Shown piece after piece: positions 1 to 6,680 of a stretch of DNA of 9,527 bases (its first letter is position 1; each line of letters opens with the position of its first letter). This DNA is from Parcubacteria group bacterium. Its GTDB lineage: Bacteria > Patescibacteriota > Minisyncoccia > Phycocordibacterales > UBA2163. Under the pieces are notes generated by a model. That model was not told where the DNA came from, searched no databases, and saw only the letters and a program-made list of their open reading frames with translations. The translations under genes were made by a program, and so were the position numbers. The DNA lies in contig JADHUX010000012.1 in the NCBI GenBank assembly GCA_016784285.1, positions 1-9,527 of the forward strand, read 5' to 3'.

Positions 1-2720
1 GATGCTGTAGGTACAGTAGTTGTAACATTACCATCCTGACACTCTGCAAGAGAATGATACTTGTATGGATTACTACAGCCACTTGTACTTCTTGCTTCAC
101 ATCTATCTGTAGCAGAATCATATTCATAACCAGTAAAGAATGCGTCACAAGTTATATTGCTTGGAATACATGCGCCAGGTACTATACATCCGTTTTCATC
201 TTTTTTTTCTTCTCTGATCTCTCCATCTGCACATGGCAAGTAATCAAATACTGGACAATAAGTAGGTTCGGGATCTCCATCAAATTTACATTCACTAAAC
301 GCTTTACAACCGTTGTGATCTGTGAAGATCTCACGGTTTTGTCCGTCTGGACATTGAGTATAGAATGCTGCGTTTATGTCAGGACACTGGAAGTCTTCTT
401 TTTGACAATTACCATCTGCGCCTAAGAACGTTCCAAAAGGACAGCTTGATCCTGTGTGACTTACTTCTTCTCGACATTCATTGAATCTAAAGTCAAAGTA
501 TTTTCCAGTACCACAATCGTAGTCTTTTTCCCTGTCAAAATCTTGCTTATACTCTTGCTCTTGTTGTTCTTTATATCTTTCTTGATCTTGTTGCATACGA
601 CTCAAATCTGATTCGATCTGTCTTTGGCTTGAAATATAGTCATCTTCTATTCTTTCTCTTTGGTGTCTAAACTCTTGGTTTATGAACTGCTTTTGGCTTT
701 GCTGACAAGTACTGTCACACCACGGATCAAGCTCTATTCTTTTATTAAACATTTCAAGTCGTGCTGTATGTTCTTCTTCAAGGCGAGAAAGATCAGCTTG
801 CCTCTTTTCTTCAAAGAGTGTTTTTCTTTCGTCAAAATTTTCATATGGAAGAGAATTGATTTTCTGCCAGAATTCATCGTCTGCTTGCCTTCGTGCTCGA
901 TCAAGCTGATGCGAAAGCTCTCTTTCACTATAGTCAACTTGCTGTCGTTCTATTTCCATCTTTCTTTCTTCTTCAAATCGTAACTTCTCCATAGCTTGTC
1001 TCTTGAACTGCATAGCTTCGCCGAAATCACCGTCTCTACTTCTGATCTCATCTATAACAAACTGTGGCACGTCACCAAACTTTGTATTAAACCTGTCAAA
1101 CTGATCTGGATTGTCTACATCTCTCATATAGTCACGATATTGATCTACACCATGATCTAAGAACTTTTCTGCTAGATCATCTGGCAAGAAACCTTCTCCT
1201 CTAAACTCTTGGTATACTTCAAAGTCACGTGGATCAAGGGTACCGATCCTATCAAAGTATCTGTCTCCTTCGTCTCTGAACTTTGCTTCAAACTCAAAAC
1301 GCATCTTGTCTTCAAGTTGATCCATCTGGTCTAAGAAAGCTGCTTTGTCTGGATCATTTCTAACTTGATCTTCAAGCTCTTGCATCATCTTCATAACTTT
1401 TGGATCTCCCGGTCGCTCTTCTAGTATCCTCTCAAGTTCTTGGAATTTGGTTACTTGTGCCTGAGAATCAGGATCAGTAAATCGTGCTGTAAACTCGTCT
1501 ACACTTCTGTCTCGTATGTCGTCCATTCTTTCTTTTATCTCTGGATTATCTTCAAACAATGCACGGCTAGCAAACTGCTCTGCTATCACCATGTCGTTAA
1601 AGTCTTCTCCTGAAAGATGTCCCATATAACTATCAAAAACATCTGTTCTGTCAAAGTGACTCATCTTGTCTTCAAACTTTGAAATAGCAAATTCTTTTAC
1701 TTCCTCAATCTTCTGTAAAATCTCAGGTGATATACCTTCAAGTGATTTTAGATCATCTAGGAAACTTAGCTGTCTTGTCTCGTCTCCATAACTAAAGCGA
1801 TTATACTGCTCAAATCGCTCTCCACGAGCATCCTCAGGGAGTGCTGACATGTCACGATTAAAGAATTTAAGAGTGTTTTCTTGCGCAAGAGCTATTGCAC
1901 CCTTTGCATTATCTGGGACTTGTTCTTCCAAACGCTTCAAAACTTCTAAGTTCTTCAAGTGCTTAAACTCACTTCCCTCTTGTTTGTCTGCTATCTTTAT
2001 GATTCTCTCTGCGATCTTCTCTGGATTGTCTTCTTCTACTTTACTTAATACATCTCCGAAGTGCTCTAGTGTCTTGTCTTTTGCTTCTGTTACTTTTATA
2101 AAGGCATTTTCAATACTCCTGCCTGCGTCTGGATCTTCTTCTTTTACTTTTATAATGTCTCTTTCTAAAGACTCAAATACTTTTTGATATTTGAATTGTT
2201 TGTCAGTCAAATCATTAAGTAGATCGTCTACTGCGTCAGGGTCAGTTGCTTTTAGCTCTTTTAGAGCTTCTGCTACATTATTTACGTTTTCAAGCCTACC
2301 CTCGAAACGTGCCATAACGGAACTTATAGTGCTAGGACTTATATCAGCAAACCCTCTTTCATCTATAAGCTGTTTAAGCTCTGCAAGCTCTTGGTTTGCA
2401 TGCTTGATCTTAAGCTCAGCGTTTGCTACAGGGTCTGTCTCAAAGATCTCCTGCATACTCCAACCAACTCTCTTAAAGAAGTGTAGTGCACTCCCTGGAA
2501 GTACTCCTGCTTCTTCTGCATTAAGATCTTCTATTGTAACCTTCTCGTCAAAAGCTACGTCTGCAGGAAGCTCTTCCTCAGCTGAGGTATTTTCTTTAGA
2601 GATCAGCTCTGGCGTCGCTGTAGTATCTGCATCTTGAGCCGAGGCAATACTTATATTAAAAATAAGTAAAGAAAAACACACTAAAAGAGCAAGCCCTATA
2701 GTGATTGAGTATTTTTTCAT
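1..2720 (-). CDS. Secreted DUF5667-domain coiled-coil protein with Cys-rich C-terminal region (partial, runs off left edge)
   Basis: The frame is open without a stop from the ATG at 2720 to the left edge: 906 complete codons, C-terminus missing. Residues 1-29 form a signal peptide: MKK, a hydrophobic stretch, then a signal peptidase I-type ASA-QD junction, so the product is exported. Residues about 73-190 match the DUF5667 pattern (VLPGSALHFFKR, then a helical stretch rich in E, L and K). Residues about 190-735 are highly charged, dominated by D, E, K, R and Q, and look like long coiled-coil helices. A Cys pair (WCDSTC) sits near residue 668. From about residue 736 the protein becomes Cys-rich, with two similar modules (about 779-811 and 822-851) of the form CP..., CxDGxxRE, NGC, C. 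No enzyme signature was seen. No Shine-Dalgarno precedes the start. I infer a surface or secreted structural or adhesive protein; the specific function is unknown. Confidence 0.88.
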   Translation of the reverse strand, partial: MKKYSITIGLALLVCFSLLIFNISIASAQDADTTATPELISKENTSAEEELPADVAFDEKVTIEDLNAEEAGVLPGSALHFFKRVGWSMQEIFETDPVANAELKIKHANQELAELKQLIDERGFADISPSTISSVMARFEGRLENVNNVAEALKELKATDPDAVDDLLNDLTDKQFKYQKVFESLERDIIKVKEEDPDAGRSIENAFIKVTEAKDKTLEHFGDVLSKVEEDNPEKIAERIIKIADKQEGSEFKHLKNLEVLKRLEEQVPDNAKGAIALAQENTLKFFNRDMSALPEDARGERFEQYNRFSYGDETRQLSFLDDLKSLEGISPEILQKIEEVKEFAISKFEDKMSHFDRTDVFDSYMGHLSGEDFNDMVIAEQFASRALFEDNPEIKERMDDIRDRSVDEFTARFTDPDSQAQVTKFQELERILEERPGDPKVMKMMQELEDQVRNDPDKAAFLDQMDQLEDKMRFEFEAKFRDEGDRYFDRIGTLDPRDFEVYQEFRGEGFLPDDLAEKFLDHGVDQYRDYMRDVDNPDQFDRFNTKFGDVPQFVIDEIRSRDGDFGEAMQFKRQAMEKLRFEEERKMEIERQQVDYSERELSHQLDRARRQADDEFWQKINSLPYENFDERKTLFEEKRQADLSRLEEEHTARLEMFNKRIELDPWCDSTCQQSQKQFINQEFRHQRERIEDDYISSQRQIESDLSRMQQDQERYKEQQEQEYKQDFDREKDYDCGTGKYFDFRFNECREEVSHTGSSCPFGTFLGADGNCQKEDFQCPDINAAFYTQCPDGQNREIFTDHNGCKAFSECKFDGDPEPTYCPVFDYLPCADGEIREEKKDENGCIVPGACIPSNITCDAFFTGYEYDSATDRCEARSTSGCSNPYKYHSLAECQDGNVTTTVPTA

Positions 2721-2861
2721 AAAAAATGAAAAAATATTTGTATTTGTATACATATAAAAAGTGTAAGCTTAATAAAAAGCTTATGAATAATGTTAATAAT
2801 AAACTGACATTAGTATTATCACACTATATTAATCAACAAACTAATAACTTATCCACATTTC
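2721..2861. promoter_or_regulatory. AT-rich upstream region of the DUF5667 gene
   Basis: This spacer must carry the promoter of the DUF5667 gene. A weak minus-strand candidate is TTTGTT, 16 bp, TAATAC inside the stretch from about 2839 to 2812. A small perfect hairpin (TAAGCTT / AAGCTTA, loop AATAAA) lies at 2764-2783. A perfect consensus DnaA-box nonamer, TTATCCACA, lies at 2849-2857. No gene was seen here. The promoter assignment is weak. Confidence 0.35.
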
Positions 2862-2884
2862 ACTTGGGTGCCTTGCCACCAAGT
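2862..2884 (+). repeat. REP-like palindrome, copy A
   Basis: This is a 23-bp imperfect palindrome beginning ACTTGGGTGCC and ending GCCACCAAGT. The arms ACTTGG/CCAAGT pair, followed by a bulged G and TG/CA, which gives a short hairpin. It is identical over 23 bp to copies at 3063-3085 and 3327-3349, and to the reverse complement of 3560-3582. It lies 2 bp beyond the transposase stop codon. Confidence 0.95.
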
Positions 2885-2886
2885 GA

Positions 2887-3534
2887 CTATTCTAACAAGA
2901 GTTTTTCTATTTCTTTCTCTTTTGCTTTTTGCTTTTTTATATCTACCAATAACTCTTCAGCAAATTTTTTATAATCTTCTTTGCTTTTAAACTGATCTAA
3001 AATAATATCTTTTTTACAGAAATTACTACTACAATATCCAATATATTCATCCCAGCTCGACAACTTGGGTGCCTTGCCACCAAGTGAATGAACTTTATCG
3101 TTTAAATTTACATACACACTAGTTTTTAAAAGCTGATCGTTGTCAGATAGATATACAGCTTTAAATTTACCCTGAAACAAAGCTCCGTTTCTTTTATATT
3201 TAAGATTAAAATATCTTGAATAGCCTCCAATCTTATGCATAAATTTCGTAATACCATTATCTGTGAGCTGTTCCAAAATAAAATGATAATGATTCGGATT
3301 TAAACAATAGCAAATAATGTTTACCAACTTGGGTGCCTTGCCACCAAGTTGCTTATTTTTTATAAATGAATTTTCATGAATACTTCCTATTGAATCAACG
3401 GTATTGAACTCCTCCATACCTTTAATGAATCTATAGATGTCATTTTTATCTAAAAAAATATCTCTCTTATCTACACCACGATTAAAAACATGACAAAAAT
3501 CTCCATTTGCAAATTCAAATTTTCTTAAAGACAT
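2887..3534 (-). CDS. REP-associated tyrosine transposase (RAYT, IS200-like Y1_Tnp/TnpA_REP family)
   Basis: This 215-residue protein is near the usual size for the family (about 150-230). The family nicks and rejoins single-stranded DNA at hairpins through an HUH site and one tyrosine. Visible signatures are the N-terminal HVFNRGVDKRDIF strand, CYCLNPNHYHFIL with the HxH pair at residues 82 and 84, YSRYFNLKYKRNGALFQGKFK at about 105-125, and YVNLND, where Tyr141 is the probable catalytic residue by comparison with the family. WDEYIGY follows at about 161. The C-terminus is a charged helix. The peptide LGGKAPKL occurs at residues 63-70 and 151-158, each encoded by an exact copy of the 23-bp palindrome that also flanks the gene. 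The start ATG at 3534 has no clear ribosome site; TATAAA lies 6 bp upstream. The reading frame looks intact, so the enzyme may be active. Confidence 0.93.
   Translation of the reverse strand: MSLRKFEFANGDFCHVFNRGVDKRDIFLDKNDIYRFIKGMEEFNTVDSIGSIHENSFIKNKQLGGKAPKLVNIICYCLNPNHYHFILEQLTDNGITKFMHKIGGYSRYFNLKYKRNGALFQGKFKAVYLSDNDQLLKTSVYVNLNDKVHSLGGKAPKLSSWDEYIGYCSSNFCKKDIILDQFKSKEDYKKFAEELLVDIKKQKAKEKEIEKLLLE
3063..3085 (+). repeat. REP-like palindrome, copy B (inside transposase gene)
   Basis: This copy is identical over 23 bp to copies A and C and in the same orientation. It encodes residues 151-158 (LGGKAPKL) of the transposase, just after the YVNLND segment that carries the presumed catalytic tyrosine. 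It shares a further TC with copy A on the minus-strand 5' side. Confidence 0.95.
3327..3349 (+). repeat. REP-like palindrome, copy C (inside transposase gene)
   Basis: This is the third identical 23-bp copy, in the same orientation as A and B. It encodes residues 63-70 (LGGKAPKL) of the transposase, immediately before the strand leading to the HxH motif. The reading frame is the same as for copy B. Confidence 0.95.
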
Positions 3535-3559
3535 ATGTTTATACTACCACAAACCACCT

Positions 3560-3582
3560 ACTTGGTGGCAAGGCACCCAAGT
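3560..3582 (-). repeat. REP-like palindrome, copy D (inverted)
   Basis: This is the exact reverse complement of copies A-C. It lies between the two small genes, 25 bp upstream of the transposase start and 3 bp beyond the stop of the AbrB-like gene. Its hairpin lacks a following T-run, so it is not an obvious terminator. Confidence 0.95.
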
Positions 3583-3585
3583 GGA

Positions 3586-3759
3586 TTATTTCCAATCAGA
3601 GATGAGTATTTTGTCTCTTCCGTATTGCTTAACCTCTACTTTTTGTCGTTCACGCCAACTCATATTGCGAATTATCTCTATTGGGATGGTTATGTAGTAA
3701 GATCCTCTAGATTTTTGAATTTTTCTAATCTGACGATCATTTAATTTTCTTCTTGCCAT
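3586..3759 (-). CDS. AbrB/SpoVT-type small DNA-binding protein (MazE-like fold)
   Basis: The protein has 57 residues and starts MARRKLNDRQ. The core KSRGSYYITIPIEIIRNMSWRERQKVEVKQYGRDKILISDW shows the AbrB/SpoVT swapped-hairpin pattern: a strand ending in an ITIP-type turn, a short helix, then two strands. Members bind DNA as dimers and serve as transition regulators or antitoxins. A longer reading from a TTG at 3774 is rejected because TATAAT lies at 3771-3766 and would be inside it. With the ATG at 3759, the start lies at the expected transcription start, so the mRNA is probably leaderless. No toxin gene follows; the next gene is the transposase, 51 bp away. A perfect palindrome with a third half-site directly upstream suggests autoregulation. 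The family call is good, the regulatory target is unknown. Confidence 0.75.
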   Translation of the reverse strand: MARRKLNDRQIRKIQKSRGSYYITIPIEIIRNMSWRERQKVEVKQYGRDKILISDWK

Positions 3760-3765
3760 ACTTTT

Positions 3766-3771
3766 ATTATA
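3766..3771 (-). promoter_or_regulatory. -10 box of the AbrB-like gene, leaderless-type
   Basis: A perfect TATAAT on the minus strand ends 6 bp before the ATG at 3759, so transcription should begin at or next to the start codon. The -35 position (3794-3789) reads TATCGT, a poor match lying within the palindrome, so the promoter may be weak or tightly controlled. Confidence 0.6.
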
Positions 3772-3777
3772 CAAAAT

Positions 3778-3809
3778 CCCTATCGTTAACGATAGGGATA
3801 ATGATAGGG
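3778..3809. promoter_or_regulatory. Probable operator: perfect 20-bp palindrome plus third GATAGGG half-site
   Basis: CCCTATCGTTAACGATAGGG at 3778-3797 is a perfect palindrome. A third GATAGGG follows at 3803-3809, 12 bp from the second. It overlaps the -35 and spacer of the AbrB-like promoter and ends 2 bp from the secA stop codon. The position fits autorepression by the AbrB-like dimer. As RNA from secA it could also form an 8-bp stem with a TTAA loop, but only a poor T-run follows, so an operator is the better reading. Confidence 0.6.
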
Positions 3810-3810
3810 A

Positions 3811-6357
3811 TTATTTTCCATGGCATTTTTTGAATTTTTTGCCGGAACCACAGTAGCAAGGGTCGTTGCGGCCTATCTTTTCACCTGTTGGCGTGTGAGT
3901 ATGATCTGATCCGCCAGCTGGCGGAGGAGTAGTCGCTACAGGGTCTTGCGGTTTTTGTGTTTGTTTAGCTAAGATACTACCCTCTTCATGAACTTCTTTT
4001 ACTTTTTGTCGTTCTTGTGCAAATGCATCACCACCTATATTTGGCAGAAGCTTAAGAACGTTATCATCTATAGAGTTTTCCATGTTTTTAAATAGATGTA
4101 GTCCTTCTTTTTTATATTCTATAAGTGGGTCCCTTTGACCATAAGCTCGCAAGTTCACAGAACCTCTTGTATAGTCCATCACTTCTAAGTGCTCTACCCA
4201 AAGCATATCTATAACCTGTAATGTAAGTTTCCTAAATGCATCTAGGAATTGCCCTTCACCAAGTTGCTCTATCTTACTCTCTACTGTCTTCTTCATTTCT
4301 TCATCTCCTTCTGTAAGCTCTTTTAGTTCGTTTTTGATCTCTTCGGGAATTCCGAGCATTATCTTTCTTCTTCTCTCATACACTGCGGAGCGCTGTTGGT
4401 TCATAATATCGTCGTATTCAAGTACGTGCTTACGCGAATCAAAGTTAAACCCTTCTATCTTAGTCTGTGCAGACTCAAGAGAGCGAGTTATAAGTGAGTT
4501 TTGTATTGGTTCATCTTCTGCTATACCGAAGCGCCCCATCATCTTCTTTATCATATCTGATGCAAATATACGCATAAGAGAGTCTTCTAATGACACGAAG
4601 AACTGTGTCTCGCCCTCGTCTCCTTGTCTACCTGCACGCCCTCTTAGCTGGTTGTCTATCCTTCGTGCTTCATGTCGCTCAGTACCAAGTACAAACAAAC
4701 CGCCGAGTTTCTTAACTTCTTCGTATAGCTCTTGTGACCCGGGGTTACCACCAAGCTTAATATCCACTCCGCGCCCTGCCATGTTTGTAGCTATAGTCAC
4801 TCTACCCTTTATCCCAGCTTGAGCTACTACTTCACCTTCTTGTTCGTGTTTTTTAGCATTTAGTACTTCATGCGGTATACCTTCACGCTTCAGATATGCA
4901 CTTAAAAGCTCGTTCTTCTCAATAGATGCAGTACCTATAAGCACTGGTTGGCCTTTTTCATTGAGCTCTTTTACAGCTCTAGCAATGGCTTTAAACTTAC
5001 CTGTTTCTGTCTGGAAGATAAGATCACCATGGTCAACTCTTTTAGTAGTAACATTTGTAGGTACAGCTATAGTATTAAGGCCATAAACACTATAAAACTC
5101 CTCTTCTGAAGTAAGGGCAGTACCAGTCATACCTGAGAGTTTGTCATACATCCTAAAGTAGTTTTGGAATGTAACAGATGCAAATGTTCTAGATTCTTTC
5201 TGAACTTCTACGCCCTCTTTTGCTTCTATAGCCTGATGCAGACCCTCGGACCACCGGCGTCCAGGTTGGAGCCTTCCTGTGAATTCGTCGACTATTACGA
5301 CTTCTCCTTCTTTGATCACATAGTCTTTGTCTTTTTCAAATAATGCTTTTGCTCGTACTGCAGTCTCTAAGTGGTGCACAAACTTAACACCCTTTTCTGT
5401 ATAAATATTATCAATACCTAGTATCTTTTCTGCTTTCTCTACCCCTTCATCTGTAAGTGACGCTGCGCGCATCTTCTCGTCTACAGTAAAGTCTTCTTCT
5501 TTATTCATTTGATTTGCAATCTTAGAAAATTGCGCATACAGATCACCAGATTCTGCAGCTGGAGCTGAGATAATAAGCGGAGTTCGTGCTTCATCTATAA
5601 GTATAGAGTCGATTTCGTCGACTATTGCAAAGTTATGTCCTCTTTGACGCAGATTTGCTGGTTCGTATTCAATATTGTCTCTCAAATAATCAAAACCAAA
5701 TTCATTGTTTGTACCGTATGTAATATCAGCTGCATAAGCTTCTTTACGAGAAACTGGTCGTAAGAATTCATCAACCACCTTGAAAGAACCAGTCTCGTCA
5801 CGCTCTTGATCTAACTCCTTATGCTCTGGATCATATATAAAAGAAGACTCATGATTAATAATACCAACAGACAAACCTAAGAAATTATATATTTGCCCCA
5901 TCCATACTGCGTCACGCTTTGAAAGATAATCGTTTACTGTGATTACATGCACTCCTTTACCCTCAAGAGCGTTTAAATACACTGGAAGTGTCGCAACTAA
6001 TGTCTTTCCCTCCCCTGTACGCATCTCAGCTATATTGCCCTGATGCAGGATTGTCCCTCCTATAAGCTGTACATCGAAGTGTCTTTGCTCTAAATTACGC
6101 TTCGCAGCCTCCCGCACTACTGCATAGGCTTCTGGTAAAAGGTCATCGAGAGTCTCACCTCCGCCAGCTGGCGGATTAATCCTTTCTTTAAACTCCGTGG
6201 TTTTAGCCTTAAGCTCAATATCAGAAAGCACAGAAATACCCCCCTCAAAAGAGTTTGTTTTTAGCACCATAGGATCAATACCTTTTAGGGCCTTTTTATT
6301 CTCATCACCAAATAGTTTCTTGAGTTTAAACATAACAAAACGTAGTAATTTCCCCAT
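3811..6357 (-). CDS. secA: Preprotein translocase ATPase SecA
   Basis: SecA binds the SecYEG channel at the inner face of the membrane and uses ATP to drive export of unfolded precursors. All 848 residues are in the window, within the normal size range. Landmarks: Walker A MRTGEGKT (112-119), VNDYL (141-145), TYGTNNEFGFDYLRDN (213-228), Walker B/DEAD segment VDEIDSILIDEARTP (246-260), the crosslinking-domain tract RRWSEGLHQAIEAKEGV (367-383), LSGMTGTA (407-414), NMAGRGVDIKLGG (525-537), QLRGRAGRQGD (570-580), and the C-terminal zinc motif CYCGSGKKFKKCH (834-846). Two copies of a 16-bp palindrome encode PPAGG at 62-66 and 812-816. The start may be ATG 6357 or ATG 6333 (residue 9, MFKLKKLFGDEN), which resembles family N-termini more closely; neither has a clear ribosome site. 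A strong terminator lies just upstream, so an own promoter or read-through is needed; TTAAAAT at 6362-6356 is a weak -10 candidate. Confidence 0.98.
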   Translation of the reverse strand: MGKLLRFVMFKLKKLFGDENKKALKGIDPMVLKTNSFEGGISVLSDIELKAKTTEFKERINPPAGGGETLDDLLPEAYAVVREAAKRNLEQRHFDVQLIGGTILHQGNIAEMRTGEGKTLVATLPVYLNALEGKGVHVITVNDYLSKRDAVWMGQIYNFLGLSVGIINHESSFIYDPEHKELDQERDETGSFKVVDEFLRPVSRKEAYAADITYGTNNEFGFDYLRDNIEYEPANLRQRGHNFAIVDEIDSILIDEARTPLIISAPAAESGDLYAQFSKIANQMNKEEDFTVDEKMRAASLTDEGVEKAEKILGIDNIYTEKGVKFVHHLETAVRAKALFEKDKDYVIKEGEVVIVDEFTGRLQPGRRWSEGLHQAIEAKEGVEVQKESRTFASVTFQNYFRMYDKLSGMTGTALTSEEEFYSVYGLNTIAVPTNVTTKRVDHGDLIFQTETGKFKAIARAVKELNEKGQPVLIGTASIEKNELLSAYLKREGIPHEVLNAKKHEQEGEVVAQAGIKGRVTIATNMAGRGVDIKLGGNPGSQELYEEVKKLGGLFVLGTERHEARRIDNQLRGRAGRQGDEGETQFFVSLEDSLMRIFASDMIKKMMGRFGIAEDEPIQNSLITRSLESAQTKIEGFNFDSRKHVLEYDDIMNQQRSAVYERRRKIMLGIPEEIKNELKELTEGDEEMKKTVESKIEQLGEGQFLDAFRKLTLQVIDMLWVEHLEVMDYTRGSVNLRAYGQRDPLIEYKKEGLHLFKNMENSIDDNVLKLLPNIGGDAFAQERQKVKEVHEEGSILAKQTQKPQDPVATTPPPAGGSDHTHTPTGEKIGRNDPCYCGSGKKFKKCHGK
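3910..3925. repeat. 16-bp palindrome in secA, C-terminal copy
   Basis: TCCGCCAGCTGGCGGA is a perfect palindrome. Read in the secA frame it gives PPAGG (residues 812-816), in the linker just before the zinc-binding SEC-C motif. An identical copy lies at 6160-6175. Confidence 0.93.
6160..6175. repeat. 16-bp palindrome in secA, N-terminal copy
   Basis: This is identical to the palindrome at 3910-3925 and read in the same frame (NPPAGGGE, PPAGG at residues 62-66). It sits in the N-terminal region before the Walker A segment, where SecA length varies. Confidence 0.93.
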
Positions 6358-6368
6358 TTTAACACAAA

Positions 6369-6398
6369 AACAAAGCCCCGTATATACGGGGCTTTGTT
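6369..6398 (-). terminator. Perfect palindromic terminator between the histone-like gene and secA
   Basis: A 30-bp perfect palindrome (minus-strand arm AACAAAGCCCCGTAT and its complement) begins 15 bp after the histone-like gene stop. On the minus strand the GC-rich stem is followed by TTTTTGTGTT, a good intrinsic terminator. It separates that gene from secA, 11 bp before the longer secA start. Confidence 0.88.
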
Positions 6399-6413
6399 CC
6401 TCCTAAGACGAGG

Positions 6414-6680
6414 TTATCGTCGTCGGCGCTTTGCTGGCTTTCGCTTTGCAGCTTTTCTATTAGCTGGCTTTCTTTTTGCAGCTTTCTTTTTAGCTGGCTT
6501 TCGCTTTGCAGCTGCCTTCTTTTTCTTTGGTGCAGCTTTTCTTTTAGCTGGCTTTCGCTTTGCTACTTTTTTCTTTGGTGCAGCTTTTCTTTTTGCTGGC
6601 TTTCTTTTTGCTACTTTTTTCTCTGGTGCAGCTTTTCTTTTAGCTGGCTTTCGCTTTGCAGCTTTTCTTTTTGTTGCCAT
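6414..6680 (-). CDS. Histone H1-like Lys/Arg-rich nucleoid protein
   Basis: The protein has 88 residues built almost only from K, R, A and P, with no acidic residue except Glu20. It starts MATKRKAAKRKPAKRK and ends KRRRR. Three 16-residue units of the form KRKPAKRKAAPxKKVA lie in tandem at about 9-56, with looser KRKPAxRKAA units after them. This resembles the low-complexity tails of bacterial histone H1-like proteins (chlamydial Hc1/Hc2 type, AlgP-type tails), which bind DNA by charge and condense the nucleoid. It would be unfolded without DNA. The gene is monocistronic: it has its own promoter about 24 bp upstream (TATAAT at 6709-6704) and a strong terminator after it. Identity rests on composition, so another polycationic role, such as RNA or polyphosphate binding, cannot be excluded. 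Confidence 0.8.
   Translation of the reverse strand: MATKRKAAKRKPAKRKAAPEKKVAKRKPAKRKAAPKKKVAKRKPAKRKAAPKKKKAAAKRKPAKKKAAKRKPANRKAAKRKPAKRRRR
6513..6656 (-). repeat. Three 48-bp tandem repeats in the histone-like gene
   Basis: These encode residues 9-24, 25-40 and 41-56 (KRKPAKRKAAPxKKVA). The DNA copies are close but not identical, which suggests expansion by slippage or recombination, so length may vary between relatives. Confidence 0.8.

Larger units (their letters stand above)
2862..3582 (-). mobile_element. RAYT transposase unit bracketed by inverted 23-bp REP-like repeats
   Basis: The 721-bp segment runs from copy A to the oppositely oriented copy D of the same palindrome and contains only the Y1 transposase gene. 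Outer repeats in inverted orientation tightly flank the gene: 2 bp from the stop and 25 bp from the start. That matches the known RAYT/REP association, where a single-copy IS200-like transposase is flanked by its REP hairpins. Two more copies lie inside the gene. Classic IS200/IS605 ends and target duplications were not seen, so whether the unit moves as a whole is unknown. The boundaries are inferred from the repeats alone. Confidence 0.65.

Noticed and set aside
54..2637. Plus-strand open frames at 54-425, 660-983, 1849-2187 and 2191-2637
   Set aside because: They are antisense to the continuous DUF5667 reading frame, have low-complexity Ser/Phe-rich products and no recognisable domain.
2862..3582. 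CRISPR array made of the four 23-bp repeats
   Set aside because: Spacing is irregular (178-241 bp), one copy is inverted and two are inside a transposase gene; no cas genes.
3560..3582. Copy D as an intrinsic terminator of the AbrB-like gene
   Set aside because: The hairpin is imperfect and is not followed by a T-run on the minus strand.
3760..3774. Longer start (TTG 3774) of the AbrB-like gene
   Set aside because: It would place the perfect TATAAT -10 box inside the coding region; ATG 3759 fits the promoter.
4334..4822. Plus-strand 162-codon frame inside secA
   Set aside because: It lies opposite the conserved helicase core of SecA, which explains the sequence fully.
5285..5630. Repeated TCGTCGACTAT string in secA
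   Set aside because: It encodes the IVDEF and IVDEID motifs with the same codons; ordinary coding similarity.
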